This document shows positions 40,901-54,803 of a stretch of DNA of 64,000 bases, one piece after another. The notes under the pieces were generated by a model that was not told the DNA's origin, made no database searches, and saw nothing but the letters and a program-made list of their open reading frames with translations. The position numbers and the translations under genes are program-made. The stretch comes from Neodontobutis hainanensis (lineage: Eukaryota; Chordata; Actinopteri; Gobiiformes; Odontobutidae), in contig JALDNG010000048.1 in the NCBI GenBank assembly GCA_024349245.1, positions 637,001-701,000 of the forward strand. Reading direction: 5' to 3'. How positions within the stretch are numbered: position 1 is the stretch's first letter; every line of letters starts with the position of its first letter.

Positions 40901-43900
40901 AACTTAAAATTCAATAGTATTTTATATTTAAATGATAGTAGCATTATCACACTTTTTTTTGGATAAGACATAGCAAACAAAAAACAAATGTGATAGACAC
41001 ACAATTTTATGTTGGGGTAATATGTCAGGTCCTTGCTTCCATTTCTACAACGACTAACATAAATTACATACAAAGTTTGTATGATGTGACATGTTTTTAT
41101 CGGGCTTCAGTGCTAATTAATATTTAAGGTCAGTGGCTATGATATAAACTTTCATGTATTTGTGCGTTGAGCTGCTGCAAAGAGAGAACAAGGTCATGCA
41201 TCAGTTGTCAGTTGTGTAATGGTAATGCTTTCTTTCTGTTTTAATGTTAAAATGAAACAACCTAGGTATAAAAAGTTTATATCTTGTGTGGCTTGTGTAT
41301 GTTTCAGAGTATATCTCAAGGCCACTTGCCTCTGAAATGAATTACCACACTGACTTACTGGTAATGCCTGCCTCTTTATAGAATCAATTAGAGGCCAGCA
41401 TACAGACGCGGGTCTGTTGTCACACAGAGAATAATCGCTTACACTTTCCCCAAACGCAGTGGACCATGGGCAGATCTGGCTTATTGTAAATTTTAGCGAT
41501 GGGAAGCTACTTATTCATCATTTACAGATTGTCTACTGTGATAGGTGTGTGTTTTGGTTTGTGTGCAAGTTTGACTTTAGATGCAAATGTTATTTTTTTC
41601 AGATCACATTGTATGCTTATGTTGCACACTGCATTCCTGCTCAGCATAAAATACATAGTACATTTGTCAGGCCTGAATGCATATGATACATATTGCCTTG
41701 TGCTCATTTGATTAGACATCCAAAAGTCATATTTGTATAATGTATGTGTAAGCAATCATGCAGCTGCATCTCTGATTTCACTTTTCTTGTTTACATAATT
41801 AAAAGCCTTTTTTTTCTTTGTTTGTGGATAAACTTATAGGAGATAAGGTGAACTTTTCCGTTTTTTTTTTTTTTTTAAACCAGAGCTGTATTTTTTTATA
41901 GCAATGATCCTCGGGGACAAAAACAGAAAAGGGAAAATAAGATTTGATATAATGCATTTTGCATTTGTTTCATTTCTTTCTGTAAAATCTATGCCGCAGA
42001 TGTCACCCTGGAGCAATATAGCATGAAACAATGGTCAAAGTGACTGAAATTTTTTGAAAAGTCATTTGAAAAGATGTGTCAACATGCAAGATCATATATC
42101 CAGTAAATGCACACGCAAATATACACACAAATTACAGTGTTGTTCTCACATTATTGTAGTAATTAACATCCTGCCGCTCCCTCATCACCGCTGTGATTGG
42201 CTGTGCCTCATCCTTGAGAAACGGCTCTGTGGTGAAATTATCTCTGCGCTAGGCGAGTACCAGAGGACATCATCAGCATGTGTTAGTGTGTAAACATTTG
42301 TGTTTTCCCCAGTGTCCTTCTGTCCCCTTGTCTCCAACTCAAGTCATTTGTCAACCTCCATTTAGATTTATCAACACAACAGCATCCTGTGGCTCATGGC
42401 TTAATGGTGACTTTTGCAAATGCCTGGACATGCACTCACTGGTCAGGAGTAAACAGTAAAATATGTGCAGGATAAAGAAACAAAAAGAGCATCTCTCCTA
42501 GGGATGTAAACTGTGATGTGGGGCCGTGAGATAAAAGAGAATTCGTAAATGAATTCCTCAGATGTGTTATTCTCCAGACAGACTGTGTGCATAAAGCGCC
42601 AAGTATGTGCAAAGCTCCAGAGGCCGAGCACAAAATTATTTTTTTAACTTGTGCATAAACTTTGATTAGTTTTAAAGTGTTTTATGAATATAGAAGTTAG
42701 AGTTTCCTACTGTAGAACAAAAAGGTAGAACATATGGCATTTTCACAGTCATCTTATTATTAGAGAGTGCAGTTTTGACAGAGCTGCTGATGTGATGTCA
42801 GCTCAACAGTAATAATAAACACAACTGAGACAGCAAGGGTTGCTAATAGCAACTAAAACAGTTGATGATAAATTAGCATCCAACGCCATGATACTGTTTA
42901 TCTGATTATGATCCTACTGTTTTTATTTGCACATTTACAAACATATTTAGTTTTCCACTCACTACATAAAAGACTCGGGTTTATTAATGAATGAGATTAA
43001 ATAATGGCCTATTTGTGCACTAATTCTAACTCTCTGGGGATATATCTACCTTTGGCTTTTTGCCTATTGTTTGTGCGTGTCTAGTCTGATGGCAGTAAAT
43101 GGTTTGTTTATGCTCTTAATTAAAAAATATGAGCTTTCTTAGAACTTTCTTTCCCAAACTTCACCTGCTCCCCGGGAAGTTACAAGGTGGCCAGTCCATT
43201 CCTGATGCTCCTTAATCAAATCATGCAGTTTAACACTCAAAAGTTACCATCCAATTCTTCCCATCTCTCTTTGCTCTAAATGTCTGCACTTTTACCCACT
43301 TCTTACTTTTTTTTTTATTCTTTTGTTCTGCCATTTTTCTAGATGGTTGCATTCATTTCCCGGTCAGGCCAGCATTTGCAGAGAGCAATGTTTAGAAGCA
43401 TGGCACCCAGTGTCATAGAGGGAACACTTCATTCTCTTTGGTTTCATTTTGACCATAAAAGGAGATTTCACATGACTCTTCAGTGGTGGGAAAAGCAAGT
43501 CCCCTAACGCTCTGGCAAAAAATGAAAGGAGCATGAAAGCAAAGGAGAATGGAGCCTGCAGCGCTGATAAGACTACAGTAACAAAGACACTTTGTAAGAG
43601 AACAAGTGGCTGGAGTTTCTTAGTGACTGAGTTACTCTTTGCTCAAGTGTGGAAAGGTCACTGAGGCAAAAGTTCACAACATTCAAAAGCTGGAGTGTTT
43701 TCAGGAATTCCTATAATGAAGAAAGTCAGACTGAAACAAAAGGGGCAAAAGAAATTTGATGACTAGACAGAAAGCTTTTTTGTATTTTGTGAATAGAATT
43801 ACAGAAGAAATTAAGGGCTGCTTATTTTGCTCATTATGCCTTCAAGGGAAAAAAGGCCCTCCCCTTAGGCCCTTAATCTATTATGTCATCCAAATGGGAC

Positions 43901-46900
43901 AATTAGAGACATAAGAGAGGACGATGGCAAGGGCACAACTACCTGCTCTCAAAGGTCGTTATTTTTATCAGTAATTAAAGGCTTACTTTTCCCATCACAT
44001 TATTTTGAACATACACTTTGAAAAAGCACGATTCACTGTTGTTAAATGCTCTCAGTCTTGTGATGGTAATTACAGGCTTTCCTCTTGAGATCGGGGACAT
44101 ATTCAGATCAGCAATGTCGCCCAAATGGAGGTGTAGGTCCCAATTTATTATTATTATTATGTATTATAGACTATAACAACTAATTTCTTACCAAATCCCT
44201 CCCATTGACTTTTGAAACCCCTCCAATTTCCTGCCCTCACCAAACTGTGCTTTAGCACAATGTAGGGGAGAAAGTTCTTTTATCATTGTTCCACTTCAGC
44301 TCACTGTTATGTCACCAAGTCAAGCATAATTATACTGTATCTAAAACTGGGAAAATGTCTCAAACAAAATGCCTTACTCTTAATACTGTACACAGTACCT
44401 GCATTGTTACTTTGGGTCCTGACAAAGCATGCTCTCCTACCCAGTGCACAGTAGGCGTTGTCATGGTAACCTGCAGGCGGCTGAAGGAAGAGGGAATGTT
44501 GACAGACAGGATTGGACTTTCTGAGCACCTTGCACCGTGATACAAGTAAAAAAAAAAACACACGTCTGCTTTAGGGGATGGACAAGACTGTAGGATCAGA
44601 TTTTAAAATGTGTAGAATACATAAATACAAAGAAATGTAGAAAGTGTTGATGGTGATTGTTGTTTTGCACGAATCATCATCAAATGTTTTCTGAACAAGC
44701 TCTTCTTTATTATTCTGCCTGTGAGAAATTACATTTTCAAAGAGAATAAACAGTGCAGTAGTCTAGTAAATAGCTTGCAAATAGACAAACCCAAACATCT
44801 GCAAAGTGCACTGAAAATTACTTATTTAAAAAATTGTTGCCACAGTTTTTGAAATGGATGAGGCTTTAAAGCACTTGTTTAGGTTTATGAAGATACTATA
44901 ACTTGAATCTACGCAGGAATTGTGAACAAGCTCTTATAGGAATGTGTTGATGTGTGCGAGGACTATATAGAAGCCATACAGAGTACAGTGGGCTACATGT
45001 GTTTGTCATGTCACATGGGCATTTGGGACTTTCTACTCTCCAACTTTCCATCCATTTTAACCCCACAGATCAATCTAATTTCCTTCTCTGTGGTAAAATA
45101 AACCCGTGCACAGACACTTAACTGTATAGTTCTAATAAAAAACAATGTCAGATAAATCAGAAATAAATCCATTGGCAGTTTGAGATAGCTTGCCTTGTGT
45201 CTATTTGTCGCTTGTCTCTTTTCTTCCTCTTGCCAGATCGATGTGCAGAAAAAGGATTCTACGCTGCCATGTGCACTTTTTCATGCTTGTTTCACACCTT
45301 GTGGGGGTAGAATCATGACTGACAGGATCGCTATCAGATCTTCCTGTTGTCAGCTCTCCACAAGATACCTTCATATGAGCATCATTTCTCTCTGCCACAC
45401 ACACAGGCTCTGCCATTTTAATTACAGCCCTAAAGTGTAAAAACACAAAAGATGTAAGAGATAGCCAATCACAGAAAAGTATCTTTAGTTAGAATAAGAT
45501 ATCTCGTTCATGGTCATAAATTTGTTGTCTTAGTGTTTATGAAATAAGAATATGTCATTTATAATGTGCTCAGTTGTAGCATCCAATGGGCTTATGACCA
45601 TGTGGTGTTCGAGAACAGGCCTGCCAAATGTAAACAAGAGTAAACAGATTTTCACAACAGGAATATAACTGTTGAGTTAGAAACAGAGTGACAGGAGGCC
45701 AACATATTACGCAACGCAATATAGAAACGTCCTGCCAAACATTTGAATTGGCAATGTCCAGCTTTTATTTTGTTACCTTTTATTTATTTGTCTGCTTTTG
45801 ACATAATGATTTGCAGTTGTATTGTGTTAGTGCAGATACTAAATAAGTGCTATAGTCAGCGTACCTTGCTAAGACCAGGACAAAGCGCAAAATACATGGC
45901 CAAGACCTGGTGAAAGAGCCAGGGAGATGTGACGTTTTGGATTCTGGAACTCAGTTTGAGAGACTAAAAGTCTTTGTCTGGTACAAGTTCAAGTTGCAGA
46001 AGCTGCTGTCTCTGTATGTTGAAGTTCACTCCACAGATTGCTGGAGAGTATGGTGAGAGTTCATCATATAAAAGCTGTTGTCACATCCATCTGCTGGTTG
46101 TGACTCTGAGACTGGACATTTTAGTGGCATCACAACTCCTGAGCAGCCATAGCCCTCAAACATCCCACAGCACAACATAGAGCTATATAGAGTATAGAGC
46201 AATTTTGCTTCTGCTTTCAAATTGAAACCACATGTTTTCCAAAAAGAAGCATTGCTTTTACCAGAACCTGAGTTACTGCACCCAGAAGTTTGCTTTAGAA
46301 ACCACATAAATTGGGTGATTACACAAAAAGGAACACCACGCCCTAAAACATGATGCGATGAGATGTGAAGACGAGCCTGCTTCTTAAAAGTGCTGTAAAA
46401 TATTTACTGCTTTTTACCCAAATGTGTGTATTTGTAGTTACTTTCCCCAGCTTCTTTCAATGGTTAGTCTGGTGTTTTTAAGCCTAGTCACTTTTTGTCT
46501 GTTATTATTTAAAAATAACCAGTCCAACATGTAAGGTGTTGTTTTGAGGTTACACTCACAGATATTCATCCTGCTTGTTAAAGCAAGTGGATTGTTTCTC
46601 AAATGAATTTAACTGTTTAAGTGGTACATTAACTCACTTAAGACACTTTACTTTTCCCCTTATTATATTATGTTAGTAATATTTAAAACACCTGCCTGTG
46701 TCTGTACTAAATTCATATTTAATCTGTCCTCTATATGCTCAGGAAGCCTGTAAAATAAATAAAAAAGATTATTTTAGATTGTGGAAACAGAGTTGGCGCT
46801 CTCTGTGCCAGACACTGTAGTGTCTTGAAAACCAGGAGATCAGCAGCTTGTGTTGAAGACCAAAAAGTCTTATTAAACATCAAAAACACTCACTGTGATC

Positions 46901-49900
46901 ATAGCTTATTCAAGCATGCTTCTTCTACAAATAAAACATGGCGGTAACTATCACACAGAGAGCAGTGTGGATCAATGCTACGCTAGACCGTGGCTGAAAG
47001 AGAAAGGCTACTGAGTGAACTGGAGGAGAAATAGATATGACAGAGCAGACAGCTGAGTGACGTGCACGTGTGTGCGTCTGTTGGATATAATCATGTTAGT
47101 ATGCACATGGGTTTATTGTTTTTTCTGGCTGTCTGGTCAGTCTTCGAGCCTTCTGTCTATCGATCTGTCACTCATGTCGGCTGCTCTGTGCATCTGCGCC
47201 GAATGTGAACAGCATCTGCACAGTATTTTCTGTGCAGCATTTGTTCTACTCTACTCTACTCTAGCTTGAAAAGTATTTTTCCATCTATAGCTGTCTGCTC
47301 TGTGAAGCCCAATTATCCCAAATACCGTGAAATCAGCTAAACATACTCCGAGAAGCGAGGCCAATCGGATGCTTGACCCGCTTTAACACACTTCCTTTTA
47401 TAGCTCATCATTCTCACTCAGCCACACTCTACAGTATGGAATATACTTCTTCATCAGTTCATTAATTCAGCCTCTTAAAACACAAAAGAGCCCATTTTAA
47501 ACGTTTGATTAATTTCCCAATGCTTTTTGATAATAGTTCATTCTTGTGTACCTCAATGCACTATATTTATTATAGTAACACTACCCCTACCATTCAGTAA
47601 AAACACGTGTTATTTTCTTAATATGATGCTATTGACAAGATTCAAAAATGTAGTTGCTGTGTCACTTCTATCTGTCAGCTTTGTCATAAACAGTCCATTT
47701 CAGTGCTTTTTGCAGCTGAAGAAAAATGACAAAAGTCTTGACATATCTGTTCCAGTTGTGAAAAAGATTGGGGCCTATCTAAGAAAAGGGATCAGCTGTT
47801 GTTACTGTGTCCTCCATGACCTATCATCTACACAATACGCCACTTTTAATTAAGTTCAGGAGCTTCTCCAGCAAGTTGTGGGAGAGAAGAATAATAATTT
47901 TCTCTTCAGTGAGACTCTGAGCAGAAAGAAAGGGAAGGGTGGGTCTTAAGTCTTCGTCAGGGTGAGGTATTTTCACACACCTTTCTCTCCAATTCACAGG
48001 GACACAAATAAACAGATAATTAGAAGGTTTTTTGTTTTTTCTTCACAAGTTATACTGGTATTGTTCAGTTACTACTTCTTCATTTTCTTGTTTTTTATGT
48101 TGATTAGTGTTGCAGCTTTAAATTCCTTTTTTAAAACTCCTTGCTATGCCCTAAAGGTTTTAGAATTCATCATTTAAATTAGCATTTTGGGAAAACACAA
48201 GAATGATTTTTGGCATTTCAAAATATTTTTCTATCCAGTGCAAGAAATTTAATAATGTAACTTATTTATAGAAGGCCATCCGCTTGTTTGATTCACCTTG
48301 GACACAGCTACAATACAATCATGAATAGATAACAGTGTGTTGTAACAAACTGCTCAGAGAATCACAATACATAATGATAATATAGTAATAAAAATGAAGT
48401 CTGTGTGATTTGACAGCAGGAGAGGATGGGCAGGTTAAAAGCTGCTGCACCTCCTCTGTAACTTGAGACTGTCAGATTTATTCACCTTATTGTTAGTGCT
48501 GGTTGATCGTCATGCCGCCATCTGTTCAAACCTCTATCAGATGGTAATAGCACTTCACAGATTTGGGCAATGACAGAGACAACTCTCAAATCCATTCTCT
48601 CTGTTTGCTTACTCAATACTTGTAGTTTTTTTTTTTGTTTGCACCTCGTTTGTCTAGCTCTATCAACATAAGCATAAGATAACCAAAGGGACAGGGCTTT
48701 GTATGAGTTGAATAAAGTGCTTTCTGACATAGAAAAGTAATGAAATAACAGGAGTTGCCATTTTGATTTTGTGGCCTGGTTAATTTGATCCCTCCAACTG
48801 ATGGATCTGAATCCTGGGTTAAGCATAATCTGTTATTGCAGCTGCCAATAATCTGTCAAATGAACAACTTCTCCACAAAAATTTCAAAATTTGGGGAAAA
48901 AAAAGAAAAAAGCCAAAAGGTGAAAATCATCTTTAGTGAAAATGTTGTAAACTTTTTTATATATATACATTGTTACCTTGAAGAGGTTAACAAAAGTGTA
49001 TGGCAGAGGATAGTTTATTGTCTTCTTTTATGTAATTTCATGATTCATTCATGTTTTAAGCAGCAAATTGTCTTTGAACTCCCACCTGCATGGCCATTAC
49101 AGCTTTGTTTTACAATAAAACAACAAGAGATGTTTGAACGTCAAGTGTTGCATTTGGATGAGAATGAGCCTGCGTGTGGCCTTCAACAGTTTCCTGTGAT
49201 ACCCATGGAGCTCAGTGGAGACTCCCCCCCCCAGCAGCATGACATTCCCGGTTTGCAGCAAAACAATTTGAGTGCCTCTTTTACAACCAGACTACCATAT
49301 AGTGCTAGGCGTGTATTTGCACTTGATCTAAAGTGATTTGTGGCATTGTCAGAGCTGCTTCATGTGTGTAATAGCACACAGGAGCCGCTACTTTGGAGGT
49401 ACAACATGTAGCCTTTGTAGAGGCCAGCTGTGCACAAATACCAGGCTGAGAGTGGCTGTTGAACTTTGAAAATGTCAGCTACTGCCCCTCACAAACAGTA
49501 CTATCAGTGCAGTCCTGGGTGCCCTTCGTTCATGTGCGTCTTAAAACTTTCATTGTGCTCAGTGTGAGCTACTGAAGTCCCCTTTGAAGCAGTGTCCAGG
49601 CTGGAGGCAGAAGAAGCGCAGAGGACACATTCCCTTGGTTCAAACACAAACGGTGGTTCAATGGTAACCTTGTCAGTTCTGCTCCAGTGTCCGGAGAGTG
49701 ACAGGAGGACAAGAAGTGCAGGCTTGTCAGTGCTGTGACCAAGGACTTCTATAGAATAGACAAGAACAATACCAAATGTACATAGACTTGTTTTGTTTTG
49801 AATGTCCTGGAGAGTTTTTAAAGTAAATTACTTTTCTGTTTATGATGGTGTGGTCTTGAAGCATGTATAACCATATACGTAGATTTACACAGCATCAACT

Positions 49901-50995
49901 CTTGGATGTGAAGTAGTTTATCTTTTCTTTATTGCATGCAGTACACTTTAATCCCTGCCTACTCATTTTTACCTACAAGGCGAGTTAAAGCCAAGCAGAA
50001 ACTGTGTAAAGTTTTGCACGTAGTGACTTTGACAAGTGCTTCTACTTCTCTTCGCTGTTTTTTAAACTTCCATTAATTAGATACATTGATGTTATTCCTC
50101 TACTGCTCATTTTTGTAATTTGACCAGTCAGGTCTTTAATGATGGTTATTCCCTCAAGGAAACTAATGAAATAGTAGTATCAGTTTGTCTCTTCCATGCC
50201 ACTTTGATGATCACAATTCCTGCTGTGAGACACGTGTATGCTTTCATGTTCTTTCTCCAAATAATTTTTTGCACAATCCAGATTACTGTTTGTGTTGCAT
50301 AATGGTTCTCACTGGCGTTTCCTTGCTGCGGTATATGCTTCGATGGGACGCAGTGTGTAATTGCCCCTCAGGCCATTGCAGAGAAAGGCAAAATATATAT
50401 GTGCACAAATATGGCAGCTCTGTAGCGTCAGATAAGCATGTTTCATGGGCAAAAAGTCTCACATGAATGGTAAAGAACATAATACTAATCAACTCAGCAT
50501 TTATGTTTTCTATTAATTTCATTTTTCTGCCGTCAGAATTTTTCTTTTGTTGTATCTTTTTATACTTGTGGCATCATGCTGGTTATGTTATATCAGTCCT
50601 CTGAACAAAGGACCCATTGACTCCTAAGTGACAGTAACTCTTCTTCCACATATTAACTCTGGGCAAACAGCAGTTGTTGACTCCTAACCTTCCTTCATGG
50701 CCGCCAGCAGCTGTAAATAAAATAATGTTATTGTGAGCCACCCCTCACTTTCCCTCATTTTCTCTCCGGCTCTCAAGGGGGCCTTTGTAAAGCTCTTGAG
50801 TGCCCTCATGTGTTCAGTATATGTGCTTGTTTTTACATTTCCTGTTTGACCTCTGCCTTTGACTCTGTGGGAAAAGTCTGTTTTAATTACAGCTGCACTC
50901 TGGCTTCAGACAAAGGTGCATGCTTGACTCAGGGTAGATATTAAAGTGTATTATAAAGGGGTAAAGCTCAATCTTGTGTGTTTTTTTCTTTGCAG

Positions 50996-51128
50996 GCGGC
51001 ACTCTGAACCTGACTTGCAGAGCATTTTTTGGCTACAGCGGCGATGCAGTGCCAATCATCTACTGGATGAAGGGAGAGAAGTTTGTAGAAGATTTGGATG
51101 AAGAGAGAGTTCAGGAGAGTGATATCAA
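50996..51128 (+). CDS. il1rapl1: il1rapl1 exon: first half of Ig-like domain 3
   Basis: This 133-bp exon enters in phase 1 and leaves in phase 2. The peptide is G-GTLNLTCRAFFGYSGDAV, then PIIYWMKGEKFVEDL, then DEERVQESDI-K. The cysteine in LTC and the tryptophan in YWMKGEKF form the first half of the Ig3 core; CRAFFGYSGD and YWMKGEKF are nearly invariant in IL1RAPL1. NLT is a potential glycosylation site. The acceptor has a strong pyrimidine tract (tttttttctttgcag) and the donor is ATCAA|gtaaga. Confidence 0.95.
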
Positions 51129-51278
51129 GTAAGAAGCACACTCAAGCAGCTGAGATCTGTACTTGTCAGTGCACTAAATACAAATAAAAAATACACTTTT
51201 ACTGTTTTAGGAGATTCATTTAAAATGCAAATGAAAAACCACACATTTCACAAAAATTCTTCTACAAAAACCACTATA

Positions 51279-52701
51279 TGTCACACTGTGTGCACAATTA
51301 TTAGGCAAGTGATTATTTTCACCATATCATCATTTTAGCCATAATTTCCAACTCCAAGTTGTTATAAACTTGTATCCTTATTGGATTTAATGCATTTCAG
51401 GTGATGTGTATTTGTGTATTGAGGGAGGGTGTGGCCTAAGGAGATCAACACCCTGTATCAAGGTGTGCATAATTATTAGGCAGATTCTTCTCTTAAAGGA
51501 AAAATGGGCCAAAAAAAATATTTACTGAATCTGAAAAGTCAAAAATTGTAAAAAGTCTTTTACAGGGATGCAGCACTCTTGAACTATCTAAGAAATTGGG
51601 GCGTGATGACAGAACCATTGTGATCACAGAACCATCAAACATTTTGTAGCAAATAGTCAACAGGGTTGCAAAAAAAGAAAAATGTGTCAAGAAGAAAAGA
51701 TGCAAATTAACTGTCAAAGATCTGCGAAAAATCAAATGTGAAGCTACCAGGAAACCATTATCCTCCAGTGCTGTCATATTTTTTTAACTGCAGCCTACCT
51801 GGAGTTTCAAGAATTACGAGGTGTTCAGTTCTCAGAAGGTAAAGGTAAGAAAGGCTGAAACCCGACCACCTCTGGACAAGTCACATAAGTTGAAACGTCA
51901 AGAATGGGCCAAGAAATATCTAAAGACAGATTTTTTAAAGGTTTTGTGAACTGATGAGATGAGAGTGACTCTTGACCAGAACGATGGCCCTGTGGTTGGA
52001 TAAGTAACAGACACAGAGCTCCACTTCGACTCAGACGCCAGCAAGGTGGAGGTGGGGCACTGGTATGGGCAGGTGTTATTAAAGATGAGCTAGTTGGACC
52101 TTTTCAGGTTGAAAATAGACTCAAAATCAACTCTCAGACCTACTGCCAATTATTTTAATTTTGTCCACTGCGTGGCTGGCCAGTAAAAGCCTTAAAGATG
52201 AAAAACTAATGACATGGCCCTCTTCTTCACCTGACTTCAACCCTATTCCTTCTTAAGCAGGACATTTACAGTGAAGGTAAACAGTACACCTCTCTGAACA
52301 GTGTCTGGAAAGCTGTGGTGGCAGCACAAAAAGTTGATACTGACCAGATCAAGAAAGTGACTGACTTTGTGAATGGAAGACTTTTGTTTTTTTGTTTTAT
52401 TTTAATTATTTTTTCAGAAATGTACAATTGTAAATTTTCAGTTTGTTTATTTTTCTCACTTTAACAGGTAAAAATACACAGGTGAGATGGGAAAATCTTT
52501 GTTTTTCATATATTTCCATAATAATTCTGCACACTAATAGTTGCCTAATAATGGTGTACGTATAGCTATTCTCTTAAAAAATCCAAAACTTTACTTTAAT
52601 TACTTAAATGTTCAGGTTTGAGAGTTTTTTAACATTTTTGAAGTTGTACAATAACAAAATTAATCCTCAACTTGCCTAATAATTGTGCACACAGTGTGGT
52701 T
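51279..52701 (+). mobile_element. Tc1/mariner-superfamily transposon, inactive
   Basis: The ends carry a 29-bp inverted repeat identical on both sides (51282-51310 and 52670-52698), starting CACACTGTGTGCACAATTAT. A TA dinucleotide lies just outside each end (51277-51278 and 52702-52703), allowing three divergent outer bases, as expected for TA-target transposition. The interior encodes a broken transposase (see next entry). The total length of about 1.4 kb is typical for the superfamily. Confidence 0.88.
51504..52382 (+). pseudogene. Decayed Tc1/mariner transposase
   Basis: Conceptual translation in shifting frames gives recognisable blocks: an N-terminal helix-turn-helix region with FTESEKSKIVKSLLQGCSTL and LSKKLGRDDRTIV; a segment reading TDEMRVTLDQNDG that corresponds to the first catalytic aspartate region; WPSSSPDFNP, equivalent to the conserved SPDLNPIE-type block near the third catalytic residue; and a C-terminal WKAVVAAQKVDTDQIKKV. 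Several stops and frameshifts interrupt it, and the block carrying the second aspartate is unrecognisable. It cannot encode an active enzyme. It is inserted in the sense orientation of the host gene. Confidence 0.85.
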
Positions 52702-52813
52702 TAAATTGTTTAATGGTCTTTACTATGCAGACACTTATATTACTCATTAGTGGTTATACATTTTTATTTGGCCAATTTATTTGGGCACTTTTAGTTTCAT
52801 TAAGCATAATGAA

Positions 52814-52950
52814 AAAAGGGGTTTAAGTAAAAGCATCTGGACTCAGTTTTCAAGGTGACAACGTTTCATCTCTAATACCTTTATCATTTTGATAAATTTT
52901 ACTTAAACCGTTTTTTCAAGATGTCTTGGATGACTGAGAACCTTCACAGA
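52814..52950 (-). mobile_element. Short retroposon-like insertion (137 bp) with 16-bp duplication
   Basis: The 16-bp sequence cattaagcataatgaa is present at both 52798-52813 and 52951-52966 and brackets the insertion exactly. The insert contains agcatctggactcagttttc and gtcttggatgactgagaacc, phrases I recognise from abundant fish repeats. Long target duplications of this size point to target-primed reverse transcription (SINE or truncated LINE). The orientation is a weak guess from the A/T-rich end. Confidence 0.7.
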
Positions 52951-54701
52951 CATTAAGCATAATGAACATTTCAACCGCCAAAGGGACTTTGTATATTATC
53001 ACTGTCTCTTATTGCTCAGTAAGATATAATGGTAAAAATAAATAATGATTATGTAATTGTAATACGACTGTAGCATAAGATACATACATGTTTTAATATT
53101 CTCCATGGCTAAATCATATAACCTGTGACATTCTGAGCCTTACAGTGCAGGATATAACATTTACAAATTTTGCGACCTATTTTAGATTAGTTACTCATTC
53201 ATATAAACCATGCTCTACAATAAAATTAAATGGGTATCCATCAGCACAAGTAAGAAGCAAGGGTCGTATCTTTCGTTTTCACTCTCACTGTCTGATGTAA
53301 CATTGTAATATTCTCTCCAACACAAGACTTACTTTTCATACCAGAGAAGATATTCCAAACAAACCCATCTCTGTGTCATTTTATTTTTCCTGCTGCCTGT
53401 GTAACACACATTTAAACAAGTCCCTCTCCCGGTCGGTGTGCATGTTTCCCATTAGGACTGTTTGGAGAGGCTGCAGCTCTAGGGAGACGAGCCTGTCAGA
53501 TGGTTAACAACCGCCATTTTTCACACCGCTGCCACTATTGCTATCTCCCTCGGCTGCACCCACCTATAGCGGCATGCAGATGGGCCACGGGGAGGTGGGG
53601 AGGGGGCAGACGGGAAAGGAATAGGAAGAGCCAAAAAAATTATAAATTTATTTAAAATGTCTTCTTTCTCCATTCGTCATTACTCCTCGACCCTAGGATT
53701 TCCACGCTCACAAGCAAAAGGGGGTTGTATTCAATAATTCATACAGATATTTCATGCTGTAGTTCGATAATGTGCCATATACCGTCTTCTCCTATCCTGC
53801 CTCTTCTGCTGCTTCTACCCAGAGAGTTTTGAGCCAGTCATTGTCTTGGTTTGTGCTTCCACAGGCAGAGATATGGCCAGGATAAAGAAACAATAGGAGA
53901 GTCCAAAAACTGCAGCCTACATGGATCTTTTTACATGATGCAGTAGGCAGAGCTTTATACCTCTGGTCTGTACCACCAAGCCCACACGTACACACTTTTA
54001 GATTTCTTACTAATGGTACCAAACCTGACTTTAGAAAGAGTAGGAACTCATAGCTTAGGCTGAGAGTTCCTGCAGGCATCTGTTTACTCAACTCCGGAGC
54101 ATATTGATTTGGAGGAGTTCATTTCTATGGTAACCCAGGTCCATAAATTCTCATTTGTGAAGCAACGGGACCAGGCTTTTTGTTGTTATCATAGCTCGCA
54201 TGACTGGAGATTAGCATAGGATGCACAGATAAAAAATTAGCAAAACAAATCCAGCTCAGCATAAAATGAGGTGGCGGGAGGTGATCGATATTTTATTGAG
54301 TGTATTCAATGGGAGCTTTGCAGGTGCACAGAATTGATCAAATGAATGTTGGAAATAGATCCCACCACACACACAAGTTTTACACAAGTGAAAGGAATTG
54401 GTTGTAGAGAATTTATCACACACTATTTTATAGTGTCGCCATAATCAGACTATGTAATTAAATGTTGTTCTTAATAACAGCAATGACTAAAACTTCATGA
54501 CTTAGGTTTGTGTAATTAGGCTATTTATACTGTCCAAACTGTTCTCTAATGAACCAGTGTGCGACCAAGAAGCCACTACAGATGCAAGTGTTAGTTTTAA
54601 AAAGTCTAAGTGTAATATTTTTACAGTTACAGTGCTGGTTTCAGAGTTTGTCTTCATTAGAAATCTATGTTCCTGAAATGAATTCTCTGTTACACAAGTC
54701 T

Positions 54702-54803
54702 AACTGGCCACTGTCCAGGGTGAACCCCGCCTAAGGCCCAAAAATGCTGGCTGCAGTCACCCGTGACCGCTAACGGGACTAAATGGTAGAAAATGAATGA
54801 ATG
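54702..54803 (+). repeat. Tail fragment of a common teleost dispersed repeat
   Basis: The segment ctgtccagggtgaaccccgc followed by ctaaggccc, then gtgaccgctaacgggactaa and gaaaatgaatgaatg, parallels the tail of an abundant fish repeat (ctgtccagggtgtaccccgc ... gaaaatgaatgaatg). It is diverged and 5'-truncated. The head portion of the same repeat type occurs at 1067-1190. Confidence 0.65.

Noticed and set aside
48785..49336. 183-codon plus-strand open frame in the large intron
   Set aside because: Low-complexity lysine-rich and hydrophobic stretches, no recognisable domain, no plausible splice context; likely chance.
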